Positions 1 to 11,048 of a stretch of 31,879 bases of DNA are shown piece by piece. The position numbers and the translations under genes were made by a program. The stretch spans positions 1 to 31,879 of the forward strand of contig QXVZ01004275.1 of NCBI GenBank assembly GCA_008931825.1. The letters are read 5' to 3'. Positions within the stretch are counted from its first letter, which is position 1. Each line of letters begins with the position of its first letter. The DNA comes from Phallusia fumigata. Taxonomy: Eukaryota > Chordata > Ascidiacea > Phlebobranchia > Ascidiidae. Below the pieces are notes generated by a model. It saw only the letters and a program-made list of their open reading frames with translations, made no database searches and was not told the DNA's origin.

Positions 1-394
1 ATTAGTTTGTTTTAGTCAGATGTTCTGCAATGGTCCTATTTTTATGCACATATAAAAATGCAAAGTGAAAACCCTGAAAGCATAATTTTTTATATTTTTG
101 ATGAAATGCATCTTCATCTACAAGTTGGATATGAATAAATATATAACTAAAGTATGTGAATGAATGACATACTGTCTATCCATTACCCACAAGGCAACAA
201 GTTGGGTGATTCTACTGTAAAGGATTTGTTTTGCATATTGCCAAAAATGTACGTCATTGTATTTCGTGAAATAATATATTTTTGCACTGTTTAAACCCTA
301 TTTTTATCTATTTTATTTACTATTTTAAACTTTTTTACAAAATAATCCAAATTTCTGTTTTGTGTCTTTTGTACTAAATAGTTTACTTTTTCAG
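1..394 (+). other. Upstream intron or 5' region of MRPS11
   Basis: This is AT-rich sequence with no open frame worth calling. It ends in a very good splice acceptor: a branch-point-like TACTAAAT at 372-379, a T-rich tract, then TTTCAG ending at 394. The acceptor implies either an upstream exon outside the window or, if the organism is an ascidian, a spliced-leader trans-splice site. No promoter motif could be assigned. Confidence 0.6.
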
Positions 395-424
395 ACAAAT
401 GACACAATTTTACAACTGATAATT

Positions 425-1072
425 ATGCTTGGCCGTTTGTCTGCTGCCAAATGGCTTAATGTGGAACGGATGGTCATTCCTCTGGCCACAAATTTTATCA
501 ACCCAGGAACGCTCAGCTGGAGAGCTCGTCATGGCGATACAACCAAAAGCTTTGATGAGCGCTACATAAGTGTGGACACTGACCCTCATTACGAGCAGGT
601 GCGAAAACAGGCCTTTGGTCCCATCCCTTTATCGCAATCCTCACCAAAGGGAGGGAAATTCACAATGACCTCGGCAGAATTTGAAACCCGCCCCAATCAG
701 GTATTCGGTGGCGTTGCGTACACCGATTTGCCGATTGTCCTGATCAGGGCCATGTGGAACAACACTCATATAGTCACCAGTGTCAATAACAAAGTATTAA
801 GCACTATTTCCTGTCGAACGGTCGGATTTTTTAACGCAAAAAAGAAGACTGAAGTAGCCGCCGAAACGGTCGGTGCGGAGGCGGCGGAGAGGTGCATTAA
901 CAAAGGCTGCCACAAGTACGTGCGTGTGGTGGTACGTGGCATTGGAACCGGCAGAAAACCAGCGATGCGTGGACTTGTTCGTGGTGGGATGGAGATTGTT
1001 TCCATCACGGACAGGACAGCGATAACAAATGAGAGCCTTTCGCAGCGACCACGAAAAATTAGGAGGATTTAG
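425..1072 (+). CDS. MRPS11: Mitochondrial small-subunit ribosomal protein uS11m (MRPS11)
   Basis: This encodes the mitochondrial homologue of ribosomal protein S11, which in this family sits on the platform of the small subunit near the decoding site. The frame from 425 gives 215 residues. The first ~40 residues (MLGRLSAAKWLNV...) are basic and amphipathic, as expected for a mitochondrial presequence. The S11 fold follows: a strand with MWNNTHI, a helix with AAERCINKG, then VVVRGIGTGRKPAMRGL and GGMEIVSITDRT. It ends in the basic tail RPRKIRRI, the family signature. The frame stays open from the acceptor at 394 to the ATG at 425, so an upstream exon could extend the N-terminus; I chose 425 because the presequence starts well there. 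An out-of-frame ATG at 399 opens a six-codon uORF. The length is close to the roughly 190-200 residues usual in vertebrates. Confidence 0.93.
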   Translation: MLGRLSAAKWLNVERMVIPLATNFINPGTLSWRARHGDTTKSFDERYISVDTDPHYEQVRKQAFGPIPLSQSSPKGGKFTMTSAEFETRPNQVFGGVAYTDLPIVLIRAMWNNTHIVTSVNNKVLSTISCRTVGFFNAKKKTEVAAETVGAEAAERCINKGCHKYVRVVVRGIGTGRKPAMRGLVRGGMEIVSITDRTAITNESLSQRPRKIRRI

Positions 1073-1174
1073 TTACGACAAACCTCCCAAACCGTACATC
1101 TTACGGATAGGGAGGTATTTTGCTCGCTGGGACTGTGCTGTGTATTGCTTTTTCATGGTTTCCTCCGAAACTAA

Positions 1175-1180
1175 TTTATT
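1175..1180 (-). terminator. Possible poly(A) signal of the minus-strand two-TM gene
   Basis: TTTATT on the plus strand reads AATAAA on the minus strand, about 200 nt after the stop codon at 1379-1381. It is the nearest such hexamer. If used, the 3' UTRs of this gene and MRPS11 overlap in antisense. Confidence 0.4.
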
Positions 1181-1253
1181 CGCATTGGTGCGTAAAGCGC
1201 TGCACATAAACACACTTATCAACGCGGAGAAGTTGCAACGATGCGAAGAAGCC

Positions 1254-1259
1254 AATAAA
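1254..1259 (+). terminator. Poly(A) signal AATAAA of MRPS11
   Basis: The canonical hexamer lies 182 nt after the MRPS11 stop codon. It is the first one downstream on this strand and gives a short 3' UTR. Confidence 0.6.
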
Positions 1260-1378
1260 ATATAAGAATGTAAGTTTAAATAATCAACTGGGCCTGTGCC
1301 AATACATCGAGAAAAATCAGAAAAATACTGTACGCCAAAAACGAAACCCTGCACCGTTTAAAGCTTACCACCCAGTGG

Positions 1379-1872
1379 CTAAACGCTTGTTTCTCGTACA
1401 ACGGTTACACTTGTGCCCTGGGGGCTGCGACTCGAAGAAGAGTTTGTGTTCTGTTCCTTATGCACAATGACCCCCTCCATGGTAACCCCAGGCAGGGTTG
1501 GTGTCTCCGATCGTCTTGCAGTGCTTGGAGCCATGTTTCCAATTTGTCCGTACAGTTTAGCGAGTACAGCCTCGACCAGGTTATCGTCATCCAGCGAGTT
1601 GCGTCGCGACCCGTGAAGAACCTTGCGGTCGAGTTGGCGTGCTCTGGCCCGGCACCCAAACCAGGTGGCGATAAGAAAAAGTCCGAGGGCAAGCATGAAA
1701 ACGCCCATCGCCATCGGTGCCGCGCTTAGCTGCTTAAGGCGATCCTTATCTTTGCCTGTGTTGGTGCTGGCACTTATTCCGATACAGACGAAGACAAGGC
1801 CGCCGAACACCATCAAGGGAGCGAAACCGCTTGAAAGCTTGGAACATCTCCGCGCCCGCTCCGATTCTTGCT
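1379..1872 (-). CDS. Two-TM protein gene, exon 3 (both TM segments and stop)
   Basis: The acceptor CTTTTGCACAG ends at 1873. The joined first codon is Glu, giving EQESERARR, followed by the two membrane segments and the C-terminal tail ending TSVTVVRETSV. The stop codon is at 1379-1381. The preceding 1052-nt intron contains a duplicated stretch around the N at 2116 and a MITE-like element. Confidence 0.75.
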
Positions 1873-3961
1873 CTGTGCAAAAGCGTAACGTTATTGCCAA
1901 CTTGCTTGCTTAACCTAATAAACAGTAGGCATGTTATGATGTGTTGTGCCCGAGTATTGATTTTGTTGCAGACACATTTAAACAATTCTCGATTTAGAAC
2001 AGTCCCAAGCGCGGAGGAATTTTGGGAATTGAGAAAGAATGTCGACTTTGTAGTTAAGTATTGTACTTCTTTTAAGTTGGGTAATGGTTCCAAACCTTTT
2101 GATATTATTTTATATNGCCAACTTGCTTGCTTAACCTAATAAACAGCAGGCATGTTATGATGTGTGGTGCCGAGTATTGATTTTGTTGCAGACACATTTA
2201 AACAATCCTCGATTTAGGACAGTCCCAAGCGCGGAGGAATTTTGGGAGTTAAGAGAAAGAATGTCGACTTTGTAGTTAAGTATTGTACTTCTTTTAAGGT
2301 AGGCTAGTGGTTCCAAACCTTTTGATATTATTTTATATCGCCTCCTGTCTAATAGGGGTGGAATGAGAAGTTTGAAAATAACCAAAGGGGAAATGCATTA
2401 AAAAAGTTTAGGAACCACTGGTTTAGGAGGTAGGACGGCGCCATCTGTATGATATAGCGATGAAAACGTACTTCATACTATAATGGAGGTTGGATGAAGC
2501 CGTTAGTTGACTTAAAACATGTTTTATGCCTAAAAAAGACCGCACGAGTTTCGAATGCAGAATGACCAGATAGTTTTCATTTCAAATAGTAATGAAGTTA
2601 GTTAAAACACGCCATTTCAAAAGATTAATTACTGTAGTGTAAACACATGCTCGAAAACCTTTTTCAAAGCAATGGTAGGATTAGATTACTTTGATATTGG
2701 TTTCGTTTGCCATTAACGTGATAAACAGCAACATTTGCTTTTAGTGACATTTTAGGAGGTCGAGCGTGAATGCGTTGGCAACGACTCGTCACGATGCGAG
2801 GACATTCCAAGCAGCGGTGTGCCGAATGACTCAACTGCTTCTTGCGTGGCGCATTGTCGGCGTGTGTTGACACTTACGTTGTCGTGCTACCCACATACAT
2901 GAAACATGTTAAGCAAAAACTTACCGAGATCCTTAAGCTTGTCCCAGTGGTGCCTCGTCCATTCTTGGCCGATGCTTTGCCTGCCTGAAGCGCGACTGCT
3001 GATTCTCGGTGCGTTGAGCGCTTCCTCGGCCAACGAAGTTTCCCGAAGTGGAATATTTTGCATTGCTTCGCTGACTGAGGAAGACCTGGATATGTACGAA
3101 ATGCTGCCCACGGATGAAGTCCTCGAATGCCGGTCGCCCCGCGTCATATCTGTGTAAAAACGTAGTGCAATTGGTTTGTCTGAGTTAAAGAAGAATTCTT
3201 TGTTTTGTTTCAATTTTTTTTGTCTACATGCGTCATAGGAAGCCTTGATTGGTCGTTTGTTAAACCGTATTCAATTTGCATTTTACGATGCGCAGCAAAA
3301 GCTATGCATAAATACCAAGCCTAATTAAGCAAAACACTAATCAGCAATCATCATCAATGCTGAAAATAGTAGAAAAAGGAATGTAAAACAAATGTTAAAG
3401 TATCATTGGGTAAGTAGAACATATTCAGAAACTATGGTCTCAGACCTAACGGTATAGTGCGATAATCCACATGTTTCAAATATCCTCGCCACTACAATAC
3501 CTACCTGGTATGCTGGTAACGGACACCCTGTAATTTCGGCGTTGTGATGAACCCGACGGTAGGAACACTTCGTTGCTAACATAATCCTGGTGCCCACGTC
3601 TTGCGAAATCGGATGGCGAGCCGTGGCTATCATTTCTTCCCTGTAGCCTTGAGGGACCAACGCCAACCAGAGGAGAATGCATACGGCGTGGTACATTCCC
3701 AATGTCTGTTTGCTCCACCCTTTGAATGCTCGGATTTCGCCTGACAAACCCGACAGGTGTTGATCTAGGCTGAGGTTCAAATGCCCGCCTTCTGGTCGCT
3801 ATGTCAGGACCAGCGTCATGCTGACTTCGACTGGTCTGCTCAGAACCATGAAGTAGTCTCGTAGCAGACGATGATGACGAAGGGGAATCAGAAATGCTTT
3901 GGTCATGATCATTAATAAAAGTGTCTCTCTCCGGCTCGTTTTCTGTATTACGAGCTGACAT
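1379..3961 (-). CDS. Unrecognised two-pass membrane protein, three-exon gene
   Basis: Three minus-strand open segments join through consensus splice sites with matching phases: 3961-3505, 3149-2925 and 1872-1379. The lengths are 457, 225 and 494 nt, giving 1176 nt or 391 residues plus stop. Residues 1 to about 230 are hydrophilic and rich in Ser and Arg, with many RxxS-type sites, and probably disordered. Two hydrophobic segments follow, LMVFGGLVFVCIGIS and MAMGVFMLALGLFLIATWF, separated by a polar loop of roughly 20 residues containing TNTGKDKDR. A juxtamembrane basic stretch (CRARARQLDRK) and a Ser-rich tail of about 100 residues close the protein. Both termini are probably cytosolic. The overall plan resembles TMEM200-like two-TM proteins, but I see no diagnostic motif and do not assign a family. 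Confidence 0.72.
1896..2338. repeat. Direct duplication flanking single N at 2116
   Basis: Bases 1896-2115 recur at 2117-2338 with scattered substitutions and small indels. The left copy stops exactly at the N and the right copy starts exactly after it. This is the pattern of two overlapping allelic contig ends left unmerged, not of a biological tandem repeat. Confidence 0.85.
2304..2421. mobile_element. Short MITE-like element with hAT-type termini
   Basis: The left end CTAGTGGTTCCAAACC and the right end GTTTAGGAACCACTGG are imperfect inverted repeats around about 85 bp of AT-rich DNA. The CAGTGGTTCC... terminus is typical of non-autonomous hAT elements. No clean 8-bp target duplication is visible, so the copy is probably old. 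It lies in the last intron of the minus-strand gene. Confidence 0.45.
2925..3149 (-). CDS. Two-TM protein gene, exon 2
   Basis: The acceptor TTTTTACACAG sits at 3150 and the donor GTAAGT starts at 2924. The 225-nt exon keeps phase 1 to phase 1. It encodes another Ser/Arg-rich hydrophilic stretch (MTRGDRHSRTSSVGS...), then a Trp/Lys segment, EWTRHHWDKLKDL, just ahead of the membrane region. Confidence 0.72.
3505..3961 (-). CDS. Two-TM protein gene, exon 1
   Basis: The exon starts with ATG at 3961 and begins MSARNTENEPERD. It contains a poly-Ser run (SPSSSSSATRLL) and many Arg/Ser/Gln residues. It ends at a GTAGGT donor (plus-strand 3504 downwards) after one base of a codon. The joined codon with exon 2 is Asp. 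No signal peptide is visible. Confidence 0.7.
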
Positions 3962-5240
3962 GGTTACCCAATCTTATTAACTCTTGTTTTTCTACATCCC
4001 AATCAAGTCCTTCTAGTTTCTGCAATTCAAAACAAGTGAATAGTAAATTCTTTATACTTTAAACAAATCCTTTTGATGGTGTACTGTCGATAAAGGTTAA
4101 TTGCGCTCTGCACTAAAACAGTTGCAAATTGATTTCACGTTTTTGTCATTAAAATCCCATAAGATGCGCATCAAAGTTAAAAGCTGTCTGGACGCAAGGT
4201 TGGCGCAACTGGTCACACTCTACGGATGTGACGAAGCCTGATGCAACAAAGCACACAATCAAGACCTGGTGAAACAGGTGAAGCTAAAAAACAGGGCGTT
4301 CTGTGAAAATCGGACATTCAAAAGGCGCTTTCTTTAAATTTGTTCATCACTTATGTTATGCTTTTGATCATGACCTAACATTGTGGTTAAATTTTCACTA
4401 ATACATCCACTTAAAATCAAGGAAAGAAGTGACAGCCACGTTTCCATGCTATGGCGTGGTACTGTCAGCTTACAAAAAATATAAATTAATAATGCATTAA
4501 CTGCTGCACTAAAGCAAATCATTAAGTACTGATTGTTTAGCCCTGTTCAACCCATTAATTCGCTGGTCTTGTAGGTTACCATTTTGTAACATGAAATCGA
4601 AAATAAATTACTGCAAGCTTACATGTTCGTACATGCAAAAACCATCATATTTTTGTCCTGTCGCTAACCTCTAATTATTAGGTTTACAGTCACTGCCAAT
4701 CAAATAACAGCTTTTTTAAACATAAAAATATTATTCCAATATCTGCAACAACAGAAATACTCAATTTAACTCTCGGAAACATTTAATTAATTTTCGACTG
4801 GGTAAATTTTTTTCTGCTTTCTCGTCCTAAATTTTCATGACTAGTAGCAAATTAATAAGCTATGCGACAACTTGCGCAACCAACAAAGTTCCTGTCAACA
4901 ACGTATTACGTCAACAGCAACCGTTTTATTCGCTGTTTACGTTTTTACAAAGTTCTTTGTCCGGCACGGGAACATATTTGAGAGCTCATGACCGCTAATG
5001 AACTTGCTGTTTTGTTAGTACCTCCGCTATGGATCTGATTTTATATTGGCTTGACAACAAATCTGACCAACGTTGTCAGAAACCAAATTACCCTGTTTCT
5101 CTACAAGCTCTCTTTCCGTTGGGTATTGTTCTCTCCGCTCTGACAAGCACCAGTCATCGCAAAAGCACTGTTGCATTGTTTGTCTTCCGCTTATCTGGCG
5201 AGTGACGTCGCATTTCATGATGCTGCGTCGTTTCCTGTTA

Positions 5241-5335
5241 TAGCCTGCTTGCATGCGCAATGTTTTTCAATTAATCATACAGCAACAGTGGCGCGCGCCA
5301 CCCGTGGGCCCCGCTGCGCCGGCGCAGTGGCACGA
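5241..5335. promoter_or_regulatory. GC-rich patch with palindromes and NRF1-like motifs
   Basis: In AT-rich surroundings this patch carries GCATGCGCA at 5251-5259, a perfect 14-bp palindrome GTGGCGCGCGCCAC at 5288-5301 and a perfect 12-bp palindrome TGCGCCGGCGCA at 5315-5326. The GCGCA-type blocks resemble NRF1 sites, which are common in housekeeping promoters. No transcript start can be tied to it, so a promoter role is only a suggestion. Confidence 0.3.
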
Positions 5336-5440
5336 GTTGGCTTGCCGAACATAACCCATGACATTTTTGCTCCGAAGGGGAGTGAAATTTAATTTGCATT
5401 GTATCTACACTAATCAAAGATGCTAAATGCAAAAAAACGA

Positions 5441-6211
5441 AAACAAACTCAGAATTTGTCAAACCATTGCAGGAGATTGTAGGCTGCGATGCTATAACCC
5501 AGTGACGACGCAACAATGTTGTTTGTATGTATAGCAGCAGTGTACCGTATTCCTAAAAATAGAACNAAACAAACTCAGAATTTGTCAAACCATTGCGGGA
5601 GATTGTAGGCTGCGATGCTATAACCCAGTGATGACGCAACAATGTTGTTTGTATGTATAGCAGCAGTGTACTGCATTCCTAAAAATAGAACATATGCACC
5701 TTACTCTTTCACTCCATTTCACTCCGTGTTTAAATTAAAATATCCAACTATAAAACCAATATCGTTTTTTTCTATTTTTGTTCCGTAGAAGTCATTGCAT
5801 GTCAGCCTCCAGAAATATTCTGTCAAAATATATCTCAAACGAATATAGAAATAACTACCCTCTTTCTTATAAATGATTTTGAACATAAATCATTCGACCA
5901 NATTGTAGGCTGCGATGCTATAACCCAGTGACGACGCAACAATGTTGTTTGTATGTATAGCAGCAGTGTACCGTATTCCTAAAAATAGAACATATATGCA
6001 CCTTACTCTTTCACTCCATTTCACTCCGTGTTTAAATTAAAATATCCAATATAAAACCAATATCGTTTTTTCTATTTTTGTTCCGTAGAAGTCATTGCAT
6101 GTCAACCTCCAGAAATATTCTGTCAAAATATATCTCAAACGAATATAGAAATAATTAATTACCCTCTTTCTTATAGAACATAAATGATTTTGAACATAAA
6201 TCATTCGACCA
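5441..6211. repeat. Duplicated block around single Ns at 5566 and 5901
   Basis: Bases 5441-5565 recur at 5567-5691. Bases 5602-5900 recur at 5902-6211. All copies start or stop exactly at an N and differ by a few substitutions and small indels. The likely true content is one copy of about 390 bp, present here as three overlapping contig ends. Confidence 0.85.
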
Positions 6212-6801
6212 GCAAAATGCAGGTATGTCAACATAAAATAATCACGAGAAACCTGTGACAGGGTAACATAGCATAAACATTGCCAAGAGCGGATGTTTAA
6301 AAAGTAGACATCCGTTAAATTTTATGTGCGCATGTATTTTGTAAATTATCCCTGAATACGCAACTGCGGTAGGATTGTTGACACAATTACGTAGGGCGTA
6401 AAGTTTGGTGACGATAATACTGATTCTGAGGCAGTTGTGTTGAACCAAATTTTGCCCCACCAACCCCCCAAGCAGCGTCTTAGACATATAATGAGTCAAC
6501 ATATATTTCGCCTGTATAGGCATCGTCAGTCTCTAAAATAACAAACAAACAACGTGGGTAATTATATCTCTCTTTAAAAACCAATTGTTATCTTATATTT
6601 TGTCTGAAGCAAAACTTCACCATTATTACATGAAAAACCAAGGGTTTGTGGACAAAAAGTGTTTGACTGCATTTCACTTTGATACATTCCCAGGCGCTGA
6701 TTTAACCCGATATTTGACAGAATTGTTGTAATGGTTCGAGACGCTTTCGATTCCTAATCCTGATTTTTGAAAATAAGAGGTCGAAATGGGTTTAAAATAA
6801 A

Positions 6802-7077
6802 ATGCAAAAATTACACAATCAAACACGTGGTTTGGCGCTGAACGTGGTAAAGCGAATTAAAGAAACAAATCCGCTGGGTGACACTGGCAAGGTAAGTTTG
6901 TTTTTGTGCGAGCAAATGTATTTGGCGGCAGTCTGTTTTGCAGCTCTAACAGCTGCTCTGTTGGATGCATCGTTCAGTGGTGCGGTGTAGAATGGTATGT
7001 TGTTTGGTTTGTAATGGTTAACGTAATAAGGTTTTAACGCAAGATTTAAAATTAACACACCACAGGAAAGATTCTAA
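6802..7077 (+). CDS. Candidate two-exon mini-gene (33 codons), unrecognised
   Basis: An ATG at 6802 opens 30 codons (MQKLHNQTRGLALNVVKRIK...) that end at a perfect GTAAGT donor at 6892. A good acceptor, CACACCACAG, ends at 7065. Joining in phase 0 adds Glu-Arg-Phe and a stop at 7075-7077, and an AATAAA follows at 7155. The peptide is basic, with no signal or membrane segment. Chance occurrence of these splice sites is quite possible, and I recognise no family. It may instead be part of a 5' or 3' non-coding transcript. Confidence 0.22.
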
Positions 7078-7154
7078 ACCTAATGGCTATAGTCATTAAT
7101 AGACCTAATAGCCAGTTATATTTTTGTTAAATGTGTAAACATAGCAATAGTTTG

Positions 7155-7160
7155 AATAAA
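7155..7160 (+). terminator. AATAAA hexamer downstream of the mini-gene candidate
   Basis: A canonical poly(A) hexamer lies 78 nt after the candidate stop codon at 7075-7077. In AT-rich DNA this is weak evidence on its own. Confidence 0.25.
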
Positions 7161-7889
7161 GCCTTGTCAATTGTTGTAGAAAAGGTAAAATTTTGTTTAT
7201 CCTTTCAAATCCTATAACAGTTTAGTTGTTGAAATTAGGTTTTAATGTTGATGTTATGTATTGTAAGTGTTTCCTGGGCCTGGGAGAATATATCCCATGT
7301 ATCATGTTACTTACTACATAAAGAACAGTCTTTGTCCTGTTACCAAACAAATTGTTAGCAAATTCAGTCTACAGTTTGTGTACAGTTTGTTTCATTTTGT
7401 GTGCAACATTGCTAATTAAGTGTTAGTTTTGGATTGTTGTTTGATAAGGCCTGATAACAGTTTTAATGTTGTGTCAAGTCTGCTCCATTGTTATAACCAG
7501 CAAGGACAATAAGAGTTCACTATGTCCAAAGTCACCGGTTTAGAATTTTTTTTCATTTTGTGAATTTTTGTTATATTATACATATAATGGTCACTCAGTA
7601 TTACAACTCTAAATTATAATCAACGTGCACTTTCTACCACAGTCATCATTTATATTCCATATTTCTTTGCTTATGTATACTTGCTCTTGGTTATACATGT
7701 ACAGATGAGGAATTGTTATTTAATTGACTTGGACCAACTTGTGAATAGCAATATAAGTCAGAACCATTTAATCAAGATTTGTTTTGTGCTTAGTGTGCGG
7801 TGGTTAGAAGTGGAAATGTTGTGTTTTTAAAGGAAAGTTAGTTTTCCATAGAGACCATCCAGACCTGAGCCCGTGAAAAGACGTCAGTG

Positions 7890-7929
7890 CGTCAAGCGCT
7901 TTCATCAAACGTATCCGAAACGCTTGACG
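7890..7929. repeat. Inverted repeat between two GACGTC boxes
   Basis: CGTCAAGCG at 7890-7898 is the exact reverse complement of CGCTTGACG at 7921-7929, with a 22-nt spacer. GACGTC boxes, which are CRE-like cores, lie on both sides at 7880-7885 and 7953-7958. It could be a paired protein-binding site or a chance hairpin. Confidence 0.3.
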
Positions 7930-10900
7930 GCTTCAGCGCAACGCATAGTGAAAGACGTCTAAATCGAGACACGTACAATGGTAGAGGATTTTCCGTACAA
8001 TGTTGCGTGGCTGCCTGTTCCAGGCAAACTTTGTGCGTTGCTGGGTTGTAGTGTAACGTGTTGGTTTGACCAAAGCGCCCGGCAGACACACATACGTATA
8101 ATTAGTTCTCCGTACAAACGAAACACTCTTGTACAACGCAACAAGCAATCGACAGAGCGCGATGGCAATTTCAACATTCGCAGCTATTAAATTTTGTACA
8201 ATGCCGTCCAGTTTTGAACAACAAATCGATGTCGACAAACAGTGGATAGTGCCGACGGTCGGCGAGCGCTCCCGATCGATGCGTCCTTCATGGGATTTAA
8301 AAGCGTAATCGATTCGCCGTTATGCATATGACTAATCGGTGAGGTCCCCGCTGATCCGGACCAACGAAGTTGCATTACATTATTAATACCAGCCTGTGGA
8401 GTCGTGGACTGTGCATGCGAGATACAAGTAACGCCTGTTTGCAAATGCCTGAAAGCCAAGTTTGCCGCGGAAGAACGCCGAAAATAAGATGGCGTTACGA
8501 AAACAAGGCCTATACCCCTATCGCGCGTCCGCGTTTTGTTTTGGTTGTATGCAAACGGTCGGTGAGGCTTCGAAATTGATCGAATTCGCCATTGTGAGAA
8601 CGCGAAGCTGTCCTCTTTATTGTGTAGTATTGTTACCTGTTTAGTGAGATAGAAGTTATATATCTTTTCAGGCATCGCCGCGTGGGCTCTTCCCATCGAT
8701 GACAAATAAACTACCACCAACTCTAAATGGCCCATTCGCAACTTTCAGCTACGGCCTTTGTTTCGGTTCGATAATGGTGTTGCCTGCTTCAATTATAGGT
8801 TGAAAATCGCAAAAAAATTACATTAAGTCATTTATCGGCGCTGTAGCGTACAGTTGGTAATTGATTTGCGCCAGTTGTTACGGTAGTCATGTTAACAGAA
8901 CAAGTTTTTGAAAGGAGTAAATATGATTTTTCAATTATGCCCCCTTTCATAGTCGGTGGGCGTGAGGGTAGACCTGTTTCTTATTGGCTTACATTCTGGT
9001 ACTTGCGAAACTTATCTACGATGCAAATCGCTGTTTGCTTTCTCACAGGACGCAAATATTAGCTTTGTCGTGTTCTATGTACTTAACAACGCCAGGTTTC
9101 TGTTTTACGGTAACTGCAAACTGTCATTATTAACACCGACAGCCTACCTGCCCACCCGTTGCGTCATTTTGTCTTCGGTTTTTCTGAAAGCTATATAAGT
9201 CAAATAGTGTATACACTGAGGATAGTTCCAGATTATTTAGTAATGCACAGAGGTGGACGTCGCTCAAGACGTTTCAAGAGGTTTGCTAAAGAAAGCTACA
9301 ATTAACAGAACAAAGCTTAGATTGTTTTTAATCGGTCTTTAGAGACACAGTATGTGCCACCATTGCTTCAAGCGATCAGAACTTTTGTTTCTAAAGTTTA
9401 ACAATGATTCTAATTCGAAGCATTTTTTAGGTGGTGCGTTGTGAAAATATTGCCTGGCAGTTGTTGAGATATTTCCAGTCGAATTTCTGCTGATACTTAC
9501 CTTCGGGTGCGTCCTCGGTATTTGATGCGTTACGGAAACAGTTGCTTTGTTCGAAGTGTTACGTTTCATGTGACGACAGGGTGATCATGGGTGTGTGATG
9601 CAGCTTGTCGGCTGGCGGCTCTGCCATTTTTGTTCTGGTGACGTAAACTATATTCGCCGTAGGCCGTTGAACATAAGTCAAAAAACGCTGCTTACTTTGT
9701 TAATCTAACTGCCTTTACCCAATTAGAGTTTTTTTGTTTCTCTTACATGTGGCTGCAGTGATAAAGCCTTTTGAAACTGCTAGTTTTATGCGCCCCCTTG
9801 CGTATCTGCGTATGAAGGCATTTGGTCCCTTGGGTTCAATCGTGTCCCAATTAACGCCGAGAAGTTTCTACAGCCGTCAAATGAGTTTAAACGCATTGTA
9901 TCCACTCTGCAGATCTACTCATAGCCAATTCGTTGCATTGGGTAACACATGTTATAGAAAATCTATCTAATTTGTTTGTTCGTTACACTCGTGTGTATAT
10001 GCCCTTTTGCGTCGTTTTAGATAAACAACTAATAAAGAAACGAATTTAATTGCAATTACAAATTTACATTTGTTTTTTTGTTATTCGTTTGCCTGTGCAG
10101 GTGGCTATTTGAAAATCCTGTCATTTTGTGGTCTGTCTCTATTTCATCGACCGATCGATACAGAGCACAACGCACGTGCCCAGATGAAACAAGCCCTACA
10201 CATCGATTACAAGCAAAACCCATATTAAAAGGCTGGGTGCCGTATGTTTGCCGTCGTACCACTGACGTTTCCATTTAAGACCGCTGGGTGACGGGGCTAT
10301 CGGTGTGTTGCAAAATATTTGCTTTATTATACATGCCCAGATGGCGTGCGCCTGTTTTCGACATGGCGACATATTTCAAAACAGCGCTTTCAGTATTGTT
10401 CCGATAGTCTAAAATGAAAAGTTTGACATACACTGTCAGTTTCGATCGCTTTTTGTGTGTGTGGAAAAGGCGCATAAAAACGAAAGAATCCAAACGACAG
10501 TATGCGTTGCGGCCTGTTACCGATGGTTCCAGGATGCGGCGCTGGCGTTGTTGGTCGGATAATGCACCCTGCCCCAGCCCCGTAACGGATGGCATTGTTT
10601 ACGTCCTTCTTTGGTGAATTAACGCGGTGTGTTCCACTGCTATCTACCGTTTTCAGTGTGTGAATTATTGATGACAGCAGATGCCAACTCCCGCTCGACC
10701 TTTCATGGCTACCGCGGTTGATAGCCCTACACGCTACGTCGGCTATTAAATTTATGCTCGAAATTGCCCTTTTCATCGCAAATTGTATGTTTTGTTGTCG
10801 CTCGCTCGCTAGCACAGTGTTTAATGCAAAGACGATTTTATCGCATCGAGATGAACAATTAAAGCATTGGTGTTGCGTTCGTTCTGCTTTCAGATCCGCC

Positions 10901-11048
10901 TACTTTTTTCGACTATCCTTGATCTTCAAGAAACGCCGGCGACCTCAACGCAAATACCTTTGACACCTGGCTACATGATCGCTTGTCATGTGCGATATTG
11001 TTTGTGGTACATATCGATTGGAGTGATGTCGCAGTGTTAGCACCCGGC

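Larger units (their letters stand above)
3962..6801. other. Intergenic region with assembly duplications and GC-rich patch
   Basis: No supported gene was found. Open frames here are short and lack plausible composition or splice context. The region contains the 5' flank of the minus-strand gene, a CRE-like TTACGTCA near 4905, the GC-rich patch near 5240-5335 and the three-copy duplicated block 5441-6211. Confidence 0.6.

Noticed and set aside
1029..1265. 78-codon plus-strand frame overlapping the MRPS11 end
   Set aside because: It starts inside MRPS11 in another frame, has no recognisable motif, and ends at the poly(A) signal. It is best read as 3' UTR. A second operon cistron was considered, but no good start or family was seen.
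8187..8741. 184-codon minus-strand frame
   Set aside because: It lies in GC-richer DNA where long chance frames are common, has no splice partners, domains or composition typical of a protein, and competing frames occur on the other strand.
10390..10815. 141-codon minus-strand frame upstream of BK
   Set aside because: It has no recognisable motif or splice context, and overlapping frames of similar length exist on both strands.
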